Positions 11,520 to 23,691 of a stretch of DNA of 64,000 nt are shown piece after piece. Position numbers and translations under genes: made by a program. The notes below the pieces were generated by a model. That model was given only the letters and a program-made list of their open reading frames with translations, was not told the DNA's origin and ran no database searches. Source of the stretch: Globodera rostochiensis (lineage: Eukaryota > Nematoda > Chromadorea > Rhabditida > Heteroderidae); the NCBI GenBank assembly GCA_018350325.1, contig JAEVLN010000034.1:434001-498000 (forward strand), in the 5' to 3' direction. The first letter of the stretch is position 1. Every line of letters starts with the position of its first letter.

Positions 11520-14500
11520 ATGGATGAGCGAATCAAGACTGAAATGCGTGGTAATTTTAAAATGCTTACCGTATTACCTCTTGTAATCCCGCAACCTCTA
11601 ATAATCCCCCACCCTTTGAGTAAATTAAAAAAAATCCCCAACCTCCTCTAATAATCCCCCACCCTTTGAGTAGATTGAAAAATCCTCTAATAATCCCCCA
11701 CCCTCGGAGTAGAATGAAAAATATGCCCCAACATCTATTAAATCTCCAGTCTATGAGTAGGTTGAAAAATAATCTCCCATGAGGGATTACAAAGATAATA
11801 CGGTAGTTGTTGTTTTAACTGGCGACGGACGTACTTTTTTCAGGAAGACAACCGTCGGCGGTTCAAGACCTGCTGTTGGACAATTGCAAAGCGACCACAA
11901 TCTGTGGACTGACCGAGCAGTTCACAAGCCTCACAACACTTTCACTGATAAATGTTGGATTGAATTCACTGGATGGCCTTCCGAAGGCGAGTTTCTTCGA
12001 TCATTTCACGTGTCGGGGACGTTTGGGCCCCGCTGTTTGGGCCCCGGGCCCCGCTGTTTGGGCCCCGGGCCCCGCTGTTTGGGCCCCGCCGTTTGGGCCC
12101 CGTTGTTTGGGCCCCGCCGTTTGGGCCCCGCCGTTTGGGCCCCGCTGTTTGGGCCCCGCCGTTTGGGCCCCGCCGTTTGGGCCCCGCTGTTTGGGCCCCG
12201 CTGTTTGGGCCCCGCTGTTTGGGCCCCGCTGTTTGGGCCCCGCTGTTTGGGCCCCGCTGTTTGGGCCCCGCTGTTTGGGCCCCGCTGTTTGGGCCCCGCT
12301 GTTTGGGCCCCGCTGTTTGGGCCCCGCTGTTTGGGCCCCGCCGTTTGGGCCCCGCCGTTTGGGCCCCGCCGTTTGGGCCCCGCCGTTTGGGCCCCGCCGT
12401 TTGGGCCCCGCCGTTTGAGCCCCGCTATTTGGGTCCCGCCGTTTGGCCCTAGACCTTTAAAGTGCCATAACTTTTCATTGGAACCAACCAAACTAAATAA
12501 ATTTTGTACCAATCGAAAGCTTTATATGTTTAGAAGCTATTATCTAGCAGGGACTAAACTAAACCTTTAAAAAGTTATGGTTTAAAAAGCGAAAACCTTT
12601 GTTTTTGTTATAATTTTTGATTAGAACTTTTTAGAAAGGGAGAGATCTCATCACTTGTTGATTTGAATACAAAATCTACCCCAACAATAGCTTTCGATTG
12701 GTACCTAATTTATTTAGTTTGGTTGGTTCCATGAAGAGTTATGGCACTTCAAAGGTCTGGGGCCCAAATGGGCCAAAACGTCCCGCTCCTCATTTGGCAA
12801 CGGCCCAACTGAGTCTGGGCCAACTGAGTCTGGCCAACTGAGTCTGGTGGCCAACTGAGTCTGGTTGGCAGGAAAAAATTTTTAAAATTAAATCTTGTAA
12901 AATAAAAAATCAAGCAATCTAAAAATATAAAACTTTCTTAAACAAAAAATGGTAATGGTGTCTAAAAAAATCGGTTTTATGTAATTCTGATAAGTACTCC
13001 GGGATTATCGAGGTCGCTGATCACGAATATGACATCAGATTTTCAATCATCCAATCTATGATTTTAACATTTATGATTTTGAAAAATAATTCTGTTTGTT
13101 ATCCGTTTTTACATTAATAGGCTTAGGCCTAAGCCTAACAAACCCCAAGCCAGGCTGGCTTAGGCTTAAGCCTAACGAACCCCAAGTACCATTTTTTGGG
13201 CGACCATCAATATGCCATGCAGAATCAAAACCCCCAAAGAATAATCGATTTTCTTGCCGGAATTTCCAAAAAGTATCACATGAAGAATTGAATCAATGAT
13301 TGTTTTATTCTGTTATGTTTGTTTGCTTTAATTTTTGTTTAAGAAAGTTTTATATTTTTAGATTGCTTGATTTTTTATTTACAAGATTTAAGTTTAAAAA
13401 TTTTTTCCTGCACAACCAGACTCAGTTGGCCACCAGACTCAGTTGAAGAGACTCAGTTGGGCACCAGACTCAGTTGGCCACCAGACTCAGTCGGCCAGAC
13501 TCGCCCAGACTCAGTTGGCCCAGACTCAGTCGGCCAGACTCAGTCGTCTCCTACCGCCTCATTTCACTATTTTATTTGTTTCATTGGCTACCGGTCTGAA
13601 TCCCAGTCTGAGTGCCGATTCAGTCCCGTACTGAAGCTAAGATTAAGCTTAGCTTAAGCCTAAGACACCCTGGCTTGGGGTTTGTTAGGCTTAGGCCTAA
13701 GCCAGCCTAAGCCTAAGCTTAGGCTTAGACCAAGCCTAGGTTTAGCCTAAGACGTCGAGGGGATTCGGGAAGTTTTGGCTGGAGTGGGATTCGGAGGGGA
13801 AGCGGTTTCATTTTTAATTGTTTAGTAAATAGAAAATGTTTGTACTTTTTGAGTTGCCAACTGTTCGAACCATCGATCTTAGTGAAAACAAGCTCAGCGG
13901 TGGACTTGAGAAGCTGGTGGAATGCTGCCCTCGTCTCTATCACATCAATTTGTGTGCAAACAAAATTGTGGTGGACACATTTACATATTTCTGGCAATTA
14001 AATACTGTGTCACTACCGTGTATATACTGTTTTAATTACCCACCCTGTAATAATTACCCACTCTAGGAGGGGATTGAAAAATAATTACCCATCCTGTAAT
14101 AATTACCCACTCTAGGAGGGGATTGAAAAATAATTACCCATCCTGTAATAATTACCCACTCTAGGAGGGGATTGAAAAATAATTACCCACCCTGTAATAA
14201 TTACCCACTCTAGGAGGGGATTGAAAAATAATTAACCCATCCTGTAATAATTACCCACTCTAGGAGGGGATTGAAAAATAATTACCCACCCTGTAATAAT
14301 TACCCACTCTAGGAGGGGATTGAAAAATAATTACCCACCCTGTAATAAGGGGATTGAAAAATAATTACCCATCCTGTAATAATTACCCACTCTAGGAGGG
14401 GATTGAAAAATAATTACCCATCCTGTAATAATTACCCACTCTAGGAGGGGATTGAAAAATAATTACCCACCCTGTAATAATTACCCACTCTAGGAGGGGA

Positions 14501-17222
14501 TTGAAAAATAATTACCCATCCTGTAATAATTACCCACTCTAGGAGGGGATTGAAAAATAATTACCCATCCTGTAATAATTACCCACTCTAGGAGGGGATT
14601 GAAAAATAATTACCCATCCTGTAATAATTACCCACTCTAGGAGGGGATTGAAAAATAATTACCCACCCTGTAATAATTACCCACTCTAGGAGGGGATTGA
14701 AAAATAATTACCCATCCTGTAATAATTACCCACTCTAGGAGGGGATTGAAAAATAATTACCCATCCTGTAATAATTACCCACTCTAGGAGGGGATTGAAA
14801 AATAATTACCCACCCTGTAATAATTACCCACTCTAGGAGGGGATTGAAAAATAATTAACCCATCCTGTAATAATTACCCACTCTAGGAGGGGATTGAAAA
14901 ATAATTACCCACCCTGTAATAATTACCCACTCTAGGAGGGGATTGAAAAATAATTACCCACCCTGTAATAATTACCCACTCTAGGAGGGGATTGAAAAAT
15001 AATTACCCACCCTGTAATAAGGGGATTGAAAAATAATTACCCATCCTGTAATAATTACCCACTCTAGGAGGGGATTGAAAAATAATTACCCATCCTGTAA
15101 TAATTACCCACTCTAGGAGGGGATTGAAAAATAATTACCCACCCTGTAATAATTACCCACTCTAGGAGGGGATTGAAAAATAATTACCCATCCTGTAATA
15201 ATTACCCACTCTAGGAGGGGATTGAAAAATAATTACCCATCCTGTAATAATTACCCACTCTAGGAGGGGATTGAAAAATAATTACCCACCCTGTAATAAT
15301 TACCCACTCTAGGTGGGGATTGAAAAATAATTACCCACCCTGTAATAATTACCCACTCTAGGAGGGGATTGAAAAATAATTACCCACCCTGTAATAATTA
15401 CCCACTCTAGGAGGGGATTGAAAAATAATTACCCACCCTGTAATAATTACCCACTCTAGGAGGGGATTGAAAAATAATTACCCACCCTGTAATAATTACC
15501 CACTCTAGGAGGGGATTGAAAAATAATTACCCATCCTGTAATAATTACCCACTCTAGGAGGGGATTGAAAAATAATTACCCATCCTGTAATAATTACCCA
15601 CTCTAGGAGGGGATTGAAAAATAATTACCCACCCTGTAATAATTACCCACTCTAGGAGGGGATTGAAAAATAATTACCCACCCTGTAATAATTACCCACT
15701 CTAGGAGGGGATTGAAAAATAATTACCCACCCTGTAATAATTACCCACTCTAGGAGGGGATTGAAAAATAATTACCCACCCTGTAATAATTACCCACTCT
15801 AGGAGGGGATTGAAAAATAATTACCCATCCTGTAATAATTACCCACTCTAGGAGGGGATTGAAAAATAATTACCCACCCTGTAATAATTACCCACTCTAG
15901 GTGGGGATTGAAAAATAATTACCCACCCTGTAATAATTACCCACTCTAGGAGGGGATTGAAAAATAATTACCCATCCTGTAATAATTACCCACTCTAGGA
16001 GGGGATTGAAAAATAATTACCCATCCTGTAATAATTACCCACTCTAGGAGGGGATTGAAAAATAATTACCCATCCTGTAATAATTACCCACTCTAGGAGG
16101 GGATTGAAAAATAATTACCCATCCTGTAATAATTACCCACTCTAGGAGGGGATTGAAAAATAATTACCCATCCTGTAATAATTACCCACTCTAAGAGGGG
16201 ATTGAAAAATAATTACCCACCCTGTAATAATTACCCACTCTAGGAGGGGATTGAAAAATAATTACCCACCCTGTAATAATTACCCACTCTAGGAGGGGAT
16301 TGAAAAATAATTACCCATCCTGTAATAATTACCCACTCTAGGAGGGGATTGAAAAATAATTACCCACCCTGTAATAAGGGGATTGAAAAATAATTACCCA
16401 TCCTGTAATAATTACCCACTCTAGGAGGGGATTGAAAAATAATTACCCACCCTGTAATAATTACCCACTCTAGGAGGGGATTGAAAAATAATTACCCATC
16501 CTGTAATAATTACCCACTCTAGGAGGGGATTGAAAAATAATTACCCATCCTGTAATAATTACCCACTCTAGGAGGGGATTGAAAAATAATTACCCATCCT
16601 GTAATAATTACCCACTCTAGGAGGGGATTGAAAAATAATTACCCATCCTGTAATAATTACCCACTCTAGGAGGGGATTGAAAAATAATTACCCACCCTGT
16701 AATAATTACCCACTCTAGGAGGGGATTGAAAAATAATTACCCACCCTGTAATTACTGTAATAATTAAATCCCCCACCTCATTTAACAGTTTGAATCCAAT
16801 TTTATCGCCTTTTTCCACTGGGTAGAATTTAAGATGTAACGGGGAAAATGGATAATAAACTATGAGTGTGTTTCAAGGGTGTACCCAGGAAACATATCGC
16901 CAAACAATTTTAAAAATAATTACCCATAGGTAATTAGAACAATATACACGGTAATTAATATTCTAATTAGAGCATGGAAACGCTGGCTCCTTTGAGCGCA
17001 TTGAAAGAATTGGCGGCACTTGACCTATTTGATTGTGCTATCACTGTAAGCTGTTACATAACCATGCTTTCAGAGATTATGCAAATGTGTGATTTCATTC
17101 TATAATTAGTTTTCAATGTTTTAATGGTTTCACATTTTGCCAGGAGAGTCCTGAATACCGCACCAAAGTGTTTAGCTTGATTCCGCAGCTCAAATATTTG
17201 GACGGCTTTGACATCAACGACG
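11520..17222 (+). CDS. ANP32-like leucine-rich nuclear phosphoprotein (3' end not found)
   Basis: Five exons join in phase: 11520-11550, 11844-11986, 13854-13970, 16971-17045, 17144-17222. ANP32 proteins are small nuclear/cytoplasmic LRR proteins acting in histone-acetylation inhibition, chromatin and phosphatase control. The product begins MDERIKTEMRG, then shows LLLDNCKATTICGLTEQF, DLSENKLSGGLEKL, LAALDLFDCAIT and LIPQLKYLDGFDIND, in the same order as the LRRs and LRR cap of the family. The start is supported by matching family length and phase. The exon 2 donor is GC (GCGAGT). The acidic C-terminal tail is not visible downstream before 23 kb, so the gene is either broken or has a long further intron. 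Introns 2 and 3 are swollen by foldback repeats and a minisatellite. The family call is strong; expression is unknown. Confidence 0.8.
12013..12786. repeat. Foldback element with 14-bp GGGCCCC tandem array
   Basis: A tandem 14-bp unit (GTTTGGGCCCCGCT, second position of the last triplet C or T) runs over about 12019-12440. It is followed by inverted arms: 12456-12530 is the inverted counterpart of about 12685-12755 (AGTGCCATAACTTTTCATTGG and its complement). The outer ends GGGACGTTTGGGCC and GGGCCAAAACGTCCC are also inverted. It sits in ANP32-like intron 2. The long open frames translating WAPLFGPR are artefacts. Confidence 0.85.
12795..13555. repeat. Foldback repeat with CAACTGAGTCTGG arms
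   Basis: The left arm (12795-12945) has tandem CCAACTGAGTCTGG copies followed by AT-rich sequence. The right arm (13330-13555) is its inverted counterpart with CCAGACTCAGTTGG copies. It lies in ANP32-like intron 2. An unrelated pair of CTTAGGCCTAAGCC palindromic blocks sits at 13115-13190 and 13630-13750. Confidence 0.75.
14035..16757. repeat. 49-bp minisatellite in an ANP32-like intron
   Basis: About 55 direct copies of a 49-bp unit containing TTACCCACTCTAGGAGGGG and ATTGAAAAATAATTACCC. Copies are almost identical; the main variation is CATCC versus CACCC, with shortened copies near 14340, 15020 and 16370 that each lack the same internal segment. Those shortened copies suggest block amplification of a higher-order unit. 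Related single units occur at about 11590-11740 in intron 1. There are no spacers, so this is not a CRISPR array. Confidence 0.97.
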
Positions 17223-17332
17223 GTAAATTATAAATAACTAAAAAAAGAAAAGTTGTGACGCAATTGTTTCGGCTAAAGTTGAGGCAGAAATTTCAGTTTT
17301 TGGCCATTAAACACAGTCGGGGGGTCCGGAAC

Positions 17333-18023
17333 GGTAAAAACCCAACTCGTTCAGGGCGAACTCGTTCACCCCCAACTCGTTCACCTACCCCGACTCGTTC
17401 ACTTTTACCCAACTCGTTCACCTCTATAAAAATGGCTTTAAACCCCTAAAAAATTCTTCAAAATTGTGCGAAAACACGAATCCAAGCTCCTTTGTTGCGT
17501 ATGTCGGACGCCTAACCCGAATTCGAACAATCTTTCGAAAAAAAACAATTTTTTTCAAAAAATTGTTTTTTAAAGTCGTTTAAAAGATTCGTAATGTATT
17601 TAAGGACCTCTAAAAAGCAATCAATATGCATTTTTGAACAATTTACTAAAGAAAAGCAAATTTAAAAAAAAAAAATTTTTTTTTCGAAATTTGTTGGAAT
17701 TCGGCTCCGGAGTTCGGAACTGAAGCAAAAAGTAACCCTAGAACCCGCCAAACCCCTAGAAATAACTTTAAACGACTTTAAAAAACAAAATTTTTTTTTG
17801 AAAAAAATTGTTTTTTTTCGAAAGATTGTTCGAATTCGGGTTAGGCGTCCGACATACGCAACAAAGGAGCTTGGATTCGTGTTTTCGCACAATTTTGAAG
17901 AATTTTTTAGTGGTTTAAAGCCATTTTTATAGAGGTGAACGAATTGGGTAAAAGTGAACGAGTCGGGGTAGGTGAACGAGTTGGGGGTGAACGAGTTCGC
18001 CCTGAACGAGTTGGGTTCCGTTC
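17333..18023. mobile_element. Mutator-like foldback element
   Basis: A 691-bp element whose two halves are long inverted copies of each other (CAACTCGTTCAC-type subterminal repeats, then an AT-rich core), flanked by the 9-bp repeat GTCCGGAAC (17324-17332 and 18024-18032). The left end begins GGTAAAAA. A 9-bp duplication fits the Mutator superfamily. It has no transposase. Confidence 0.8.
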
Positions 18024-18032
18024 GTCCGGAAC

Positions 18033-19701
18033 CCCCCCCCCCCCCCCATAAACTGCCTCCACCCACTCACCAGTACATCACAACCCAACTACCTAACTGC
18101 ATTTCTCAAAATCCCATACTCGGGGGGTGTATTTTTATCCCGCCGATTAATCCCGACTTTGCCTGGATCGGGATTTGTCATTTTTCAAAGCAAAGCCGGG
18201 ATAATCCCGCCCGACCCTGACCGGGATTCCCGATCAGAGCTGATAAAAACTCAAATTTTTTTTCCGACGAGAAACAAAACGAAAAAAATTTTTTTTGTTC
18301 AATTAACGAAACGCGAAACGAAACGAAACGGCAAAAATCCTACGAAACGAAATTTCGATCACCTCTGATCCCGATCAGAGTCGGCACGTGATCACTGATC
18401 ACGCCAATCACGGCGTTTTTGGGGAGCCCTCCCAACGATGCGTTGAATGGGTGATATAGGGTTAATCCGTGATCACTGTTGGAGTATGGATTAATATGAA
18501 AAAAATTTTTCGAAACGAATACTTGGAAAAATTAAATTTCTGCAACATTCTTTCCCATTTTTTCTCACCGGAAATAGGTATGTATAGTGTTGTTGTGATG
18601 TAATAAAAATGTTCAGGTTGTTTCATACTTTTACAAAAAAAAAAGCCTTAACAATTTTTTATTTAGTTTTTAAATGCCCAATTTTTTTATGAATAAAATG
18701 TCGTTGCAAATCTCTTAAAAATTGAGTCAAAAATCCAAAATTTTGTCGGCGGCGCCTATCGGCCCCTCCCACTCCCAGAAGTTCCCAAAAAAAACTTAAT
18801 ATTTTTTTTTTGAAAATTTCGAAAATCGCCAAAATTTTGCGCATTTTTCCTAATAAAATGTTAAAAATTCTGCTTCTGTTTTTAGGTTTTTCATCTAAAA
18901 TGACATTGGAAAGAGAATAACAGAGATAGTTTCAAAAAATTTTAGGTTTTCTCTATTTATATATTTTTTTCAAAATCACGGATCACGCCAAATCACGGCC
19001 TTTTTGGGGGTCCGTGATCACGGGGTCACGGATTTTTTTTTTCCGATCACGTTCAGCCCTGATTCCGATCCCGGCCAACTCTAGTTTAAAGACAGTTATT
19101 GCCCCGGTCTGTACGTCGTTCGGTTCTTTTCGGTTATGTGTCAACAAAACAAACAAAAAATTATGTAGACAGCAAAAAAGGTGTTTCTAAGCGTTTTCGG
19201 GGTCTTACCGAATCCGAATCCGACCACCATTTCATTCTATTTCGAACCCTGGGCATGAATTCGAACAATTTTTATAGTCGAAATGTCAATGAAATTTTCA
19301 AAATATTGTTGAATTCATGACAGCAAACTGCTCTATTCTTTAGTCAAAAAAAAACAAATTAAGCTAAAGGATTTTTTTCAACCTCAACAGATTAGACCCC
19401 CCGGCAAATGGCTTCACGTCTTCCCGAAGCATGACGGGCAACGCCAGAGCCAAACTGGCACAGCAATTCCTTATCAAAAGCAATATACCGCCAATCAAAA
19501 AATGATTTTCGATCCTACACAAGCTTTTTTTGATCAATTTATGCACGATTTTTTTGCCATTGGGAAACACTTTAAGATTTCTCATTTGTGTCACGTTTAA
19601 AGATTTAATGATGCTTTTAACTTGTTTTTGTAAGCGCCGCAGCACTCAAACTGATTTTATGTTAGAAGGTCGTTTTTGTTTTGCTGATCTACAAATGTTA
19701 A
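18033..19701. other. Repeat-rich intergenic stretch
   Basis: No gene is supported. It holds GATCACGCCAATCACGGC-type repeats at 18380-18480 and in inverted or related form at 18975-19060, an inverted GC hairpin module at about 18690-18770, and TTCGAA-type dispersed repeats. A minus-strand frame at 19364-19645 (93 codons) has no recognisable domain. Confidence 0.5.
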
Positions 19702-19932
19702 ATGACAATGGATAAGAGAAGTGAGGAGTGCCTCAAAGGTCAAATCCCAAAATTAAATCTCGATATTATTCAAGAAGTCTTTTACACCTTTTTCCCCGAA
19801 AAGGTTAGGTATATAGACCGAAGCATAATATTAATGAGACTTGCTTGTGTTACATATTTGTGTGTTGAAAACGTCTTTCTTATAAATTCGCCTTGTTTTA
19901 AGCAAATGTTAACTCAAAGACGGGTGATGGAC

Positions 19933-21157
19933 GGTTACACTACGTTTTGCCAACTGTACATTTTGCCAACCCAGCCAAAATGGTACGTTTCCCAACTCAG
20001 CCAAAATGGTACGTTTTGCCAACTGTTCATTTTGCCAAATTTACGTGTTGGATGATTTTGAGCATGTTTCTTGAATGTTTCGAGGCCAAAAGATTCCAAA
20101 TAAATTCTGAAATCAAAAACCCTTCGAATTCGGGTCCGGGGTTCGAAATTGGTCGAAATTTAAGTTTTTGATGAGTTGGCGAAATGAAACATTTTGCTGG
20201 GTTGGCAATAGAGCCCGGTAAAAAAAAATTTCCGGGAACGGGAACGGGGTTTTCAAAAAGAACGGGACGGGAATCCCGAACGGGAATCCCGTCTTTTTCC
20301 CGTTCCCGTAGAAATCCCGTTCAATTTTTAACGGGAATCCCGCGGGAACGGGAAAAATTTTGAAAATTTTTAAACTAAGAATTTTTCGAAATTTTTTTTG
20401 GCGGGCACTTTGAGATAAATTTCTGATATACAATTGGAGGGTCTGACAACGCCGATAGGCGCCGTCGGAAAATTTTAAAACATTTTTGTTAAGAAAATTG
20501 CTCAACATTTTCGAATTTTTTCCGATTTGCGAATTTTTCAAAATTCAAATTTTTGAGAATTTCTTTTCTCGAGGTGGAGGGGGGGGGGGGGGGGAGGGTC
20601 GGCGGTGCCGATAGGCGCCGCCGAGAAAATTTTGCATTTTTTGCTCAATTTGATAAGAGATTTGCTACCAAAATCTTAAAAATACGGAAGTTTTTTTAAG
20701 CTTTTGAAATCTTAATTGATTCAGAAAATCAGAAACCAACAGAATATGGCACATTTTGGGTGGGTTCGGCGGTGCCGATAGGCGCCGCCGTTAAAAAATT
20801 TTGAAATTTAAGCATTTTTGTGATGAAAATTGGTACATTGTTAAATTTTTGAAACATTTCGCCAAGAAAAATAAACGGGAACGGGAAAAATACTGAAATA
20901 AAATTTCCGGGAACGGGAACGGGAACGGGGTTTTCAAAAAGAACGGGACGGGAATCCCGAACGGGAATCCCGTCTTTTTCCCGTTCCCGTAAAAAATCCC
21001 GCCCGGCGAAAAAGACGGGAACGGGACCGGGATTCCCGTACTTTTCCCGCGGGAATCCCGTTCCCGCCGGGCTCTAGTTGGCAAAACGTAATATTTTTGC
21101 TGCGTTGGCAAAATGTACAGTTGGCAAAACGTACCGTTGGCAAAACGTACTGACACC
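19933..21157. mobile_element. Mutator-like element, host of a nested hAT-like element
   Basis: The ends begin GGT and end ACC with inverted TACGTTTTGCCAAC blocks, and the 9-bp repeat GTGATGGAC flanks them (19924-19932 and 21158-21166). Without the nested insertion it is about 350 bp and matches the copy at 53277-53684. The interior carries repeated GTACGTTTTGCCAAC and a TTCGAA-type repeat. Confidence 0.85.
20209..21076. mobile_element. hAT-like element nested in the Mutator-like element
   Basis: Ends TAGAGCCCGG and CCGGGCTCTA are flanked by the 8-bp repeat GTTGGCAA (20201-20208 and 21077-21084), which is sequence of the surrounding Mutator-like element. The interior has CGGGAACGGGA-rich arms and three GC hairpin modules (about 20438, 20600, 20768). 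A second copy in the opposite orientation is at 57402-58242. Confidence 0.92.
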
Positions 21158-21207
21158 GTGATGGACATTCATTCACGTTTGGTGATTAAAATCTCTCTTT
21201 TTATCCC

Positions 21208-22133
21208 ATAAATTTGAATGTTTTATTTGCTCCCAGCAAAATATTGAGCCAAAAAATCGTGAGAAAGCAAATCAAAAAACTTACGTTGTAATAAAACCAC
21301 CACTAAACTGTTTTTTCAGGTTTCTGTACGACATTATGCCGAGTAGGCACACTATAACTAGGGCCGGGATGGGTGGGGCTCAACTGCGTCGTGATACGCG
21401 TGATTTCTAGCAAAAATACGATACGATATGCCTCTAAATTACGATATTTACGATCAGGATTATGATACACATTCCTGATACAGATTCAGTTGATTTATCC
21501 TATTCCTGAAAAAATCAACATGGAAATGGTGCGGGCGTTGGGAGGGGGGGGGGGGGGGGGGTTATATATCCGAGCTTAAGCAGAAATGCTCGGGCCGTTA
21601 ATGGACTTCCGGGGAGTGAGTGAGTGTATGGGATGAAGAGGGGGGAGAGAAGGAAAGGATAAACACATTCGATCGGGGGGGTACAAGGGTCACTCCGTGA
21701 ACAGAAAGGAATGTGGCCGGAAATGACAATCAGGATGGGATGGGATGGGAGGGGGGGGGGAGGGTCAATTGAGGAAAATCAGGGATAGGAGGGGATCCCG
21801 TGGATGCCCAATTGCCGTCCCATTTCCAAATCACATTTATGTGACAAGCATATGCTTGACAAGACCAATGATTTGTTTGGTACCACTCCATCTTATCAAC
21901 CCTTTGCAGTTTCAACTAGAGATTGGCAAAAAAAAATTATGGGAGTGGGAGTTCGAATTTCGCCGGAAGCGGGACATCCGCTTTGCTCCCGCTCCCACTA
22001 AACCTCCTTGATTTTTAACGGGATTTCCGCTTGAGTAATTTTGAAAAATTTTATGTGAAAATGCCAAAAGGTGAAAATGCCAAGAGAGAAATGACAGAAT
22101 AGGAGAAAATGCCAAAGGAAAAGTGCCATAAGG
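21208..22133. other. Intergenic stretch with poly-G tracts
   Basis: No gene is supported. It has homopolymer G tracts at about 21541-21560 and 21750-21760, tandem GGGAT at 21735, and a GGGAGTGGGAG/CTCCCGCTCCC inverted pair around 21940-22000. A short frame at 21804-21920 has no recognised domain. Confidence 0.5.
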
Positions 22134-22141
22134 GGAATGCT

Positions 22142-22574
22142 CAGGGCTCTCAGATCATCTGCGACAAAATATGGCAACAGGCTCCAAAAATATGGCATTT
22201 TTATGGCATCGAGGGGTCAAAAATATGGCATTTTGATGGCAGTTTTCTTAAGAAATTTTCAAAAAACTATTTGTTTTTTTTTGAGAATTCTGCTTCACTT
22301 CCGGGGGGGGGGTCGGCGGTGCCGATAGGCGCCGCCGAGAAAATTTTGAATTTTTAGCTCTTATTTGTTAAGAGATTTGTAACCAAAAACTTCAAATTGT
22401 ACGAATCAAAGACACTTTTTTCGGGAATCTTATTTTCCCGTCAAAATATATGAAATTTTCACAAAGTTCAAAAATATGGCAAAATTATGGCATGTGTGGA
22501 AATATGGCAAAAAATATGGCAAATTTCCAAAATTATGGCATTTGCCATCAAATGAGGGCATTCTGAGAGCCCTG
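22142..22574. mobile_element. hAT-like MITE
   Basis: Perfect 13-bp inverted ends CAGGGCTCTCAGA and TCTGAGAGCCCTG are flanked by the 8-bp repeat GGAATGCT (22134-22141 and 22575-22582). The interior has many ATATGGCA motifs and a GC hairpin module at about 22312. It is a relative of the element at 23595-53133. Confidence 0.95.
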
Positions 22575-22582
22575 GGAATGCT

Positions 22583-23594
22583 ATGAGGGAAAAGTACAAT
22601 GGGCAAATGCCAAGAGAGACATTCGTGAATTCCATCAGGCAAGGTGCAAAATGAGGAAAATGATAAAAGGATAAATGCCTAAGGAGATAATGCCAAGATA
22701 AAAGCTTTGGGTATTTCAGTAAAAACTCAAACCTTAAAGGGGAAAAAAGGAAGTAAGGAAATGGCCTAATTTAATGGAAAAATTAAATTCCAATTAGCAT
22801 TTGATTATTGTGTTAACTGCTGCAGGAGGTCGAGCCGAATAATTTTTTTATCTCTTCCACTGCGTTGTTGTTAAAATTTTTTCCCACAATGATGTCTTGC
22901 GGAGTCCGGAATTCGGACCCCAAAAATAGAAATATCTCAAAATTTTAACTAAATAAGTTGAATTTGTTTAATTTAATAGAAATAAAACAATTAATGTGAC
23001 AGAAAAAAAAAAAACTTCCGAGAAACTTACATGCCCAATTTCAGGACTTTTTAGGGACTATTTTAGGCAATTTTAATGCCTATTTCGTTTTTTAAACTTG
23101 AACGAACTTTCAAGCTCCTCGGACAATCGTCAGTGACGGAGACAATCCCGTCAATGGCAATCCGTCAGAAAAAAAACTTTAAAAAAAATATTTATTTTGT
23201 TTCTGGAGAAAACACGTGTCTTTTTTTAGCATGGGTTAAAAACAAAATGGATCTTGCATAAATAGATAGATGGCAATAAATTTTAACGCTTTTTTCGCAC
23301 TTATCAAATCGTCTCTCAAGTTTAATTAATAAAGGAGGAAGTTTTTTAAGTTTTTCAAACAGAAATAATATAAAATAATTTGTTTTAAAAAGTTTTTTGA
23401 CAGGTTGTCCACCGGGAAAATATGAAGTGTTATAAAGATAAGGCCCCGCACATGATCAGACTAGTAAGCATGGTGTATAAATCTACCACAGTGTCCTAAT
23501 CAGCAGCTGGTGTCGAAAACAAGGCGAAACAGTAAAAAGTAAATTGTGGTGGTGTCAAAATCAATCAATGCCAAACCCAATCAGCGTTCAAAAC
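22583..23594. other. AT-rich intergenic DNA left of the Maverick host site
   Basis: No gene is supported. It has runs of short AATGCCAAG/AAATGCC motifs at 22600-22700. It ends in the 8-bp target duplication TTCAAAAC (23587-23594) of the next element. Confidence 0.5.
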
Positions 23595-23691
23595 CAGGGA
23601 TCTCAACTCAACTGCGACAAAAAATGGCAAACGGCTTCTAAGAAATGGCATTGTAATGGCATCAAGGGATGCGAAAAATGGCATTGTTATG

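Larger units (their letters stand above)
19702..21207 (+). pseudogene. Unknown host ORF split by a nested transposon
   Basis: A frame begins at 19702 and runs to 19932, where a Mutator-like element interrupts it. The same frame resumes in the flank at 21158 and reaches a TAA at 21205-21207, so the pre-insertion ORF would have been about 94 codons. The product has a hydrophobic, helical middle (LDIIQEVFYTFFPEKV) vaguely like an F-box, but I do not recognise the family. Upstream exons are not resolved. The insertion truncates the frame. Confidence 0.4.

Noticed and set aside
11779..12570. Overlapping frames of 159-263 codons reading WAPLFGPRCLGP
   Set aside because: Translation of the 14-bp GGGCCCC array in several frames at once; the real coding piece is ANP32-like exon 2.
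14035..16757. CRISPR-like regular direct repeats
   Set aside because: Units are contiguous without unique spacers, and the context is a nematode intron.
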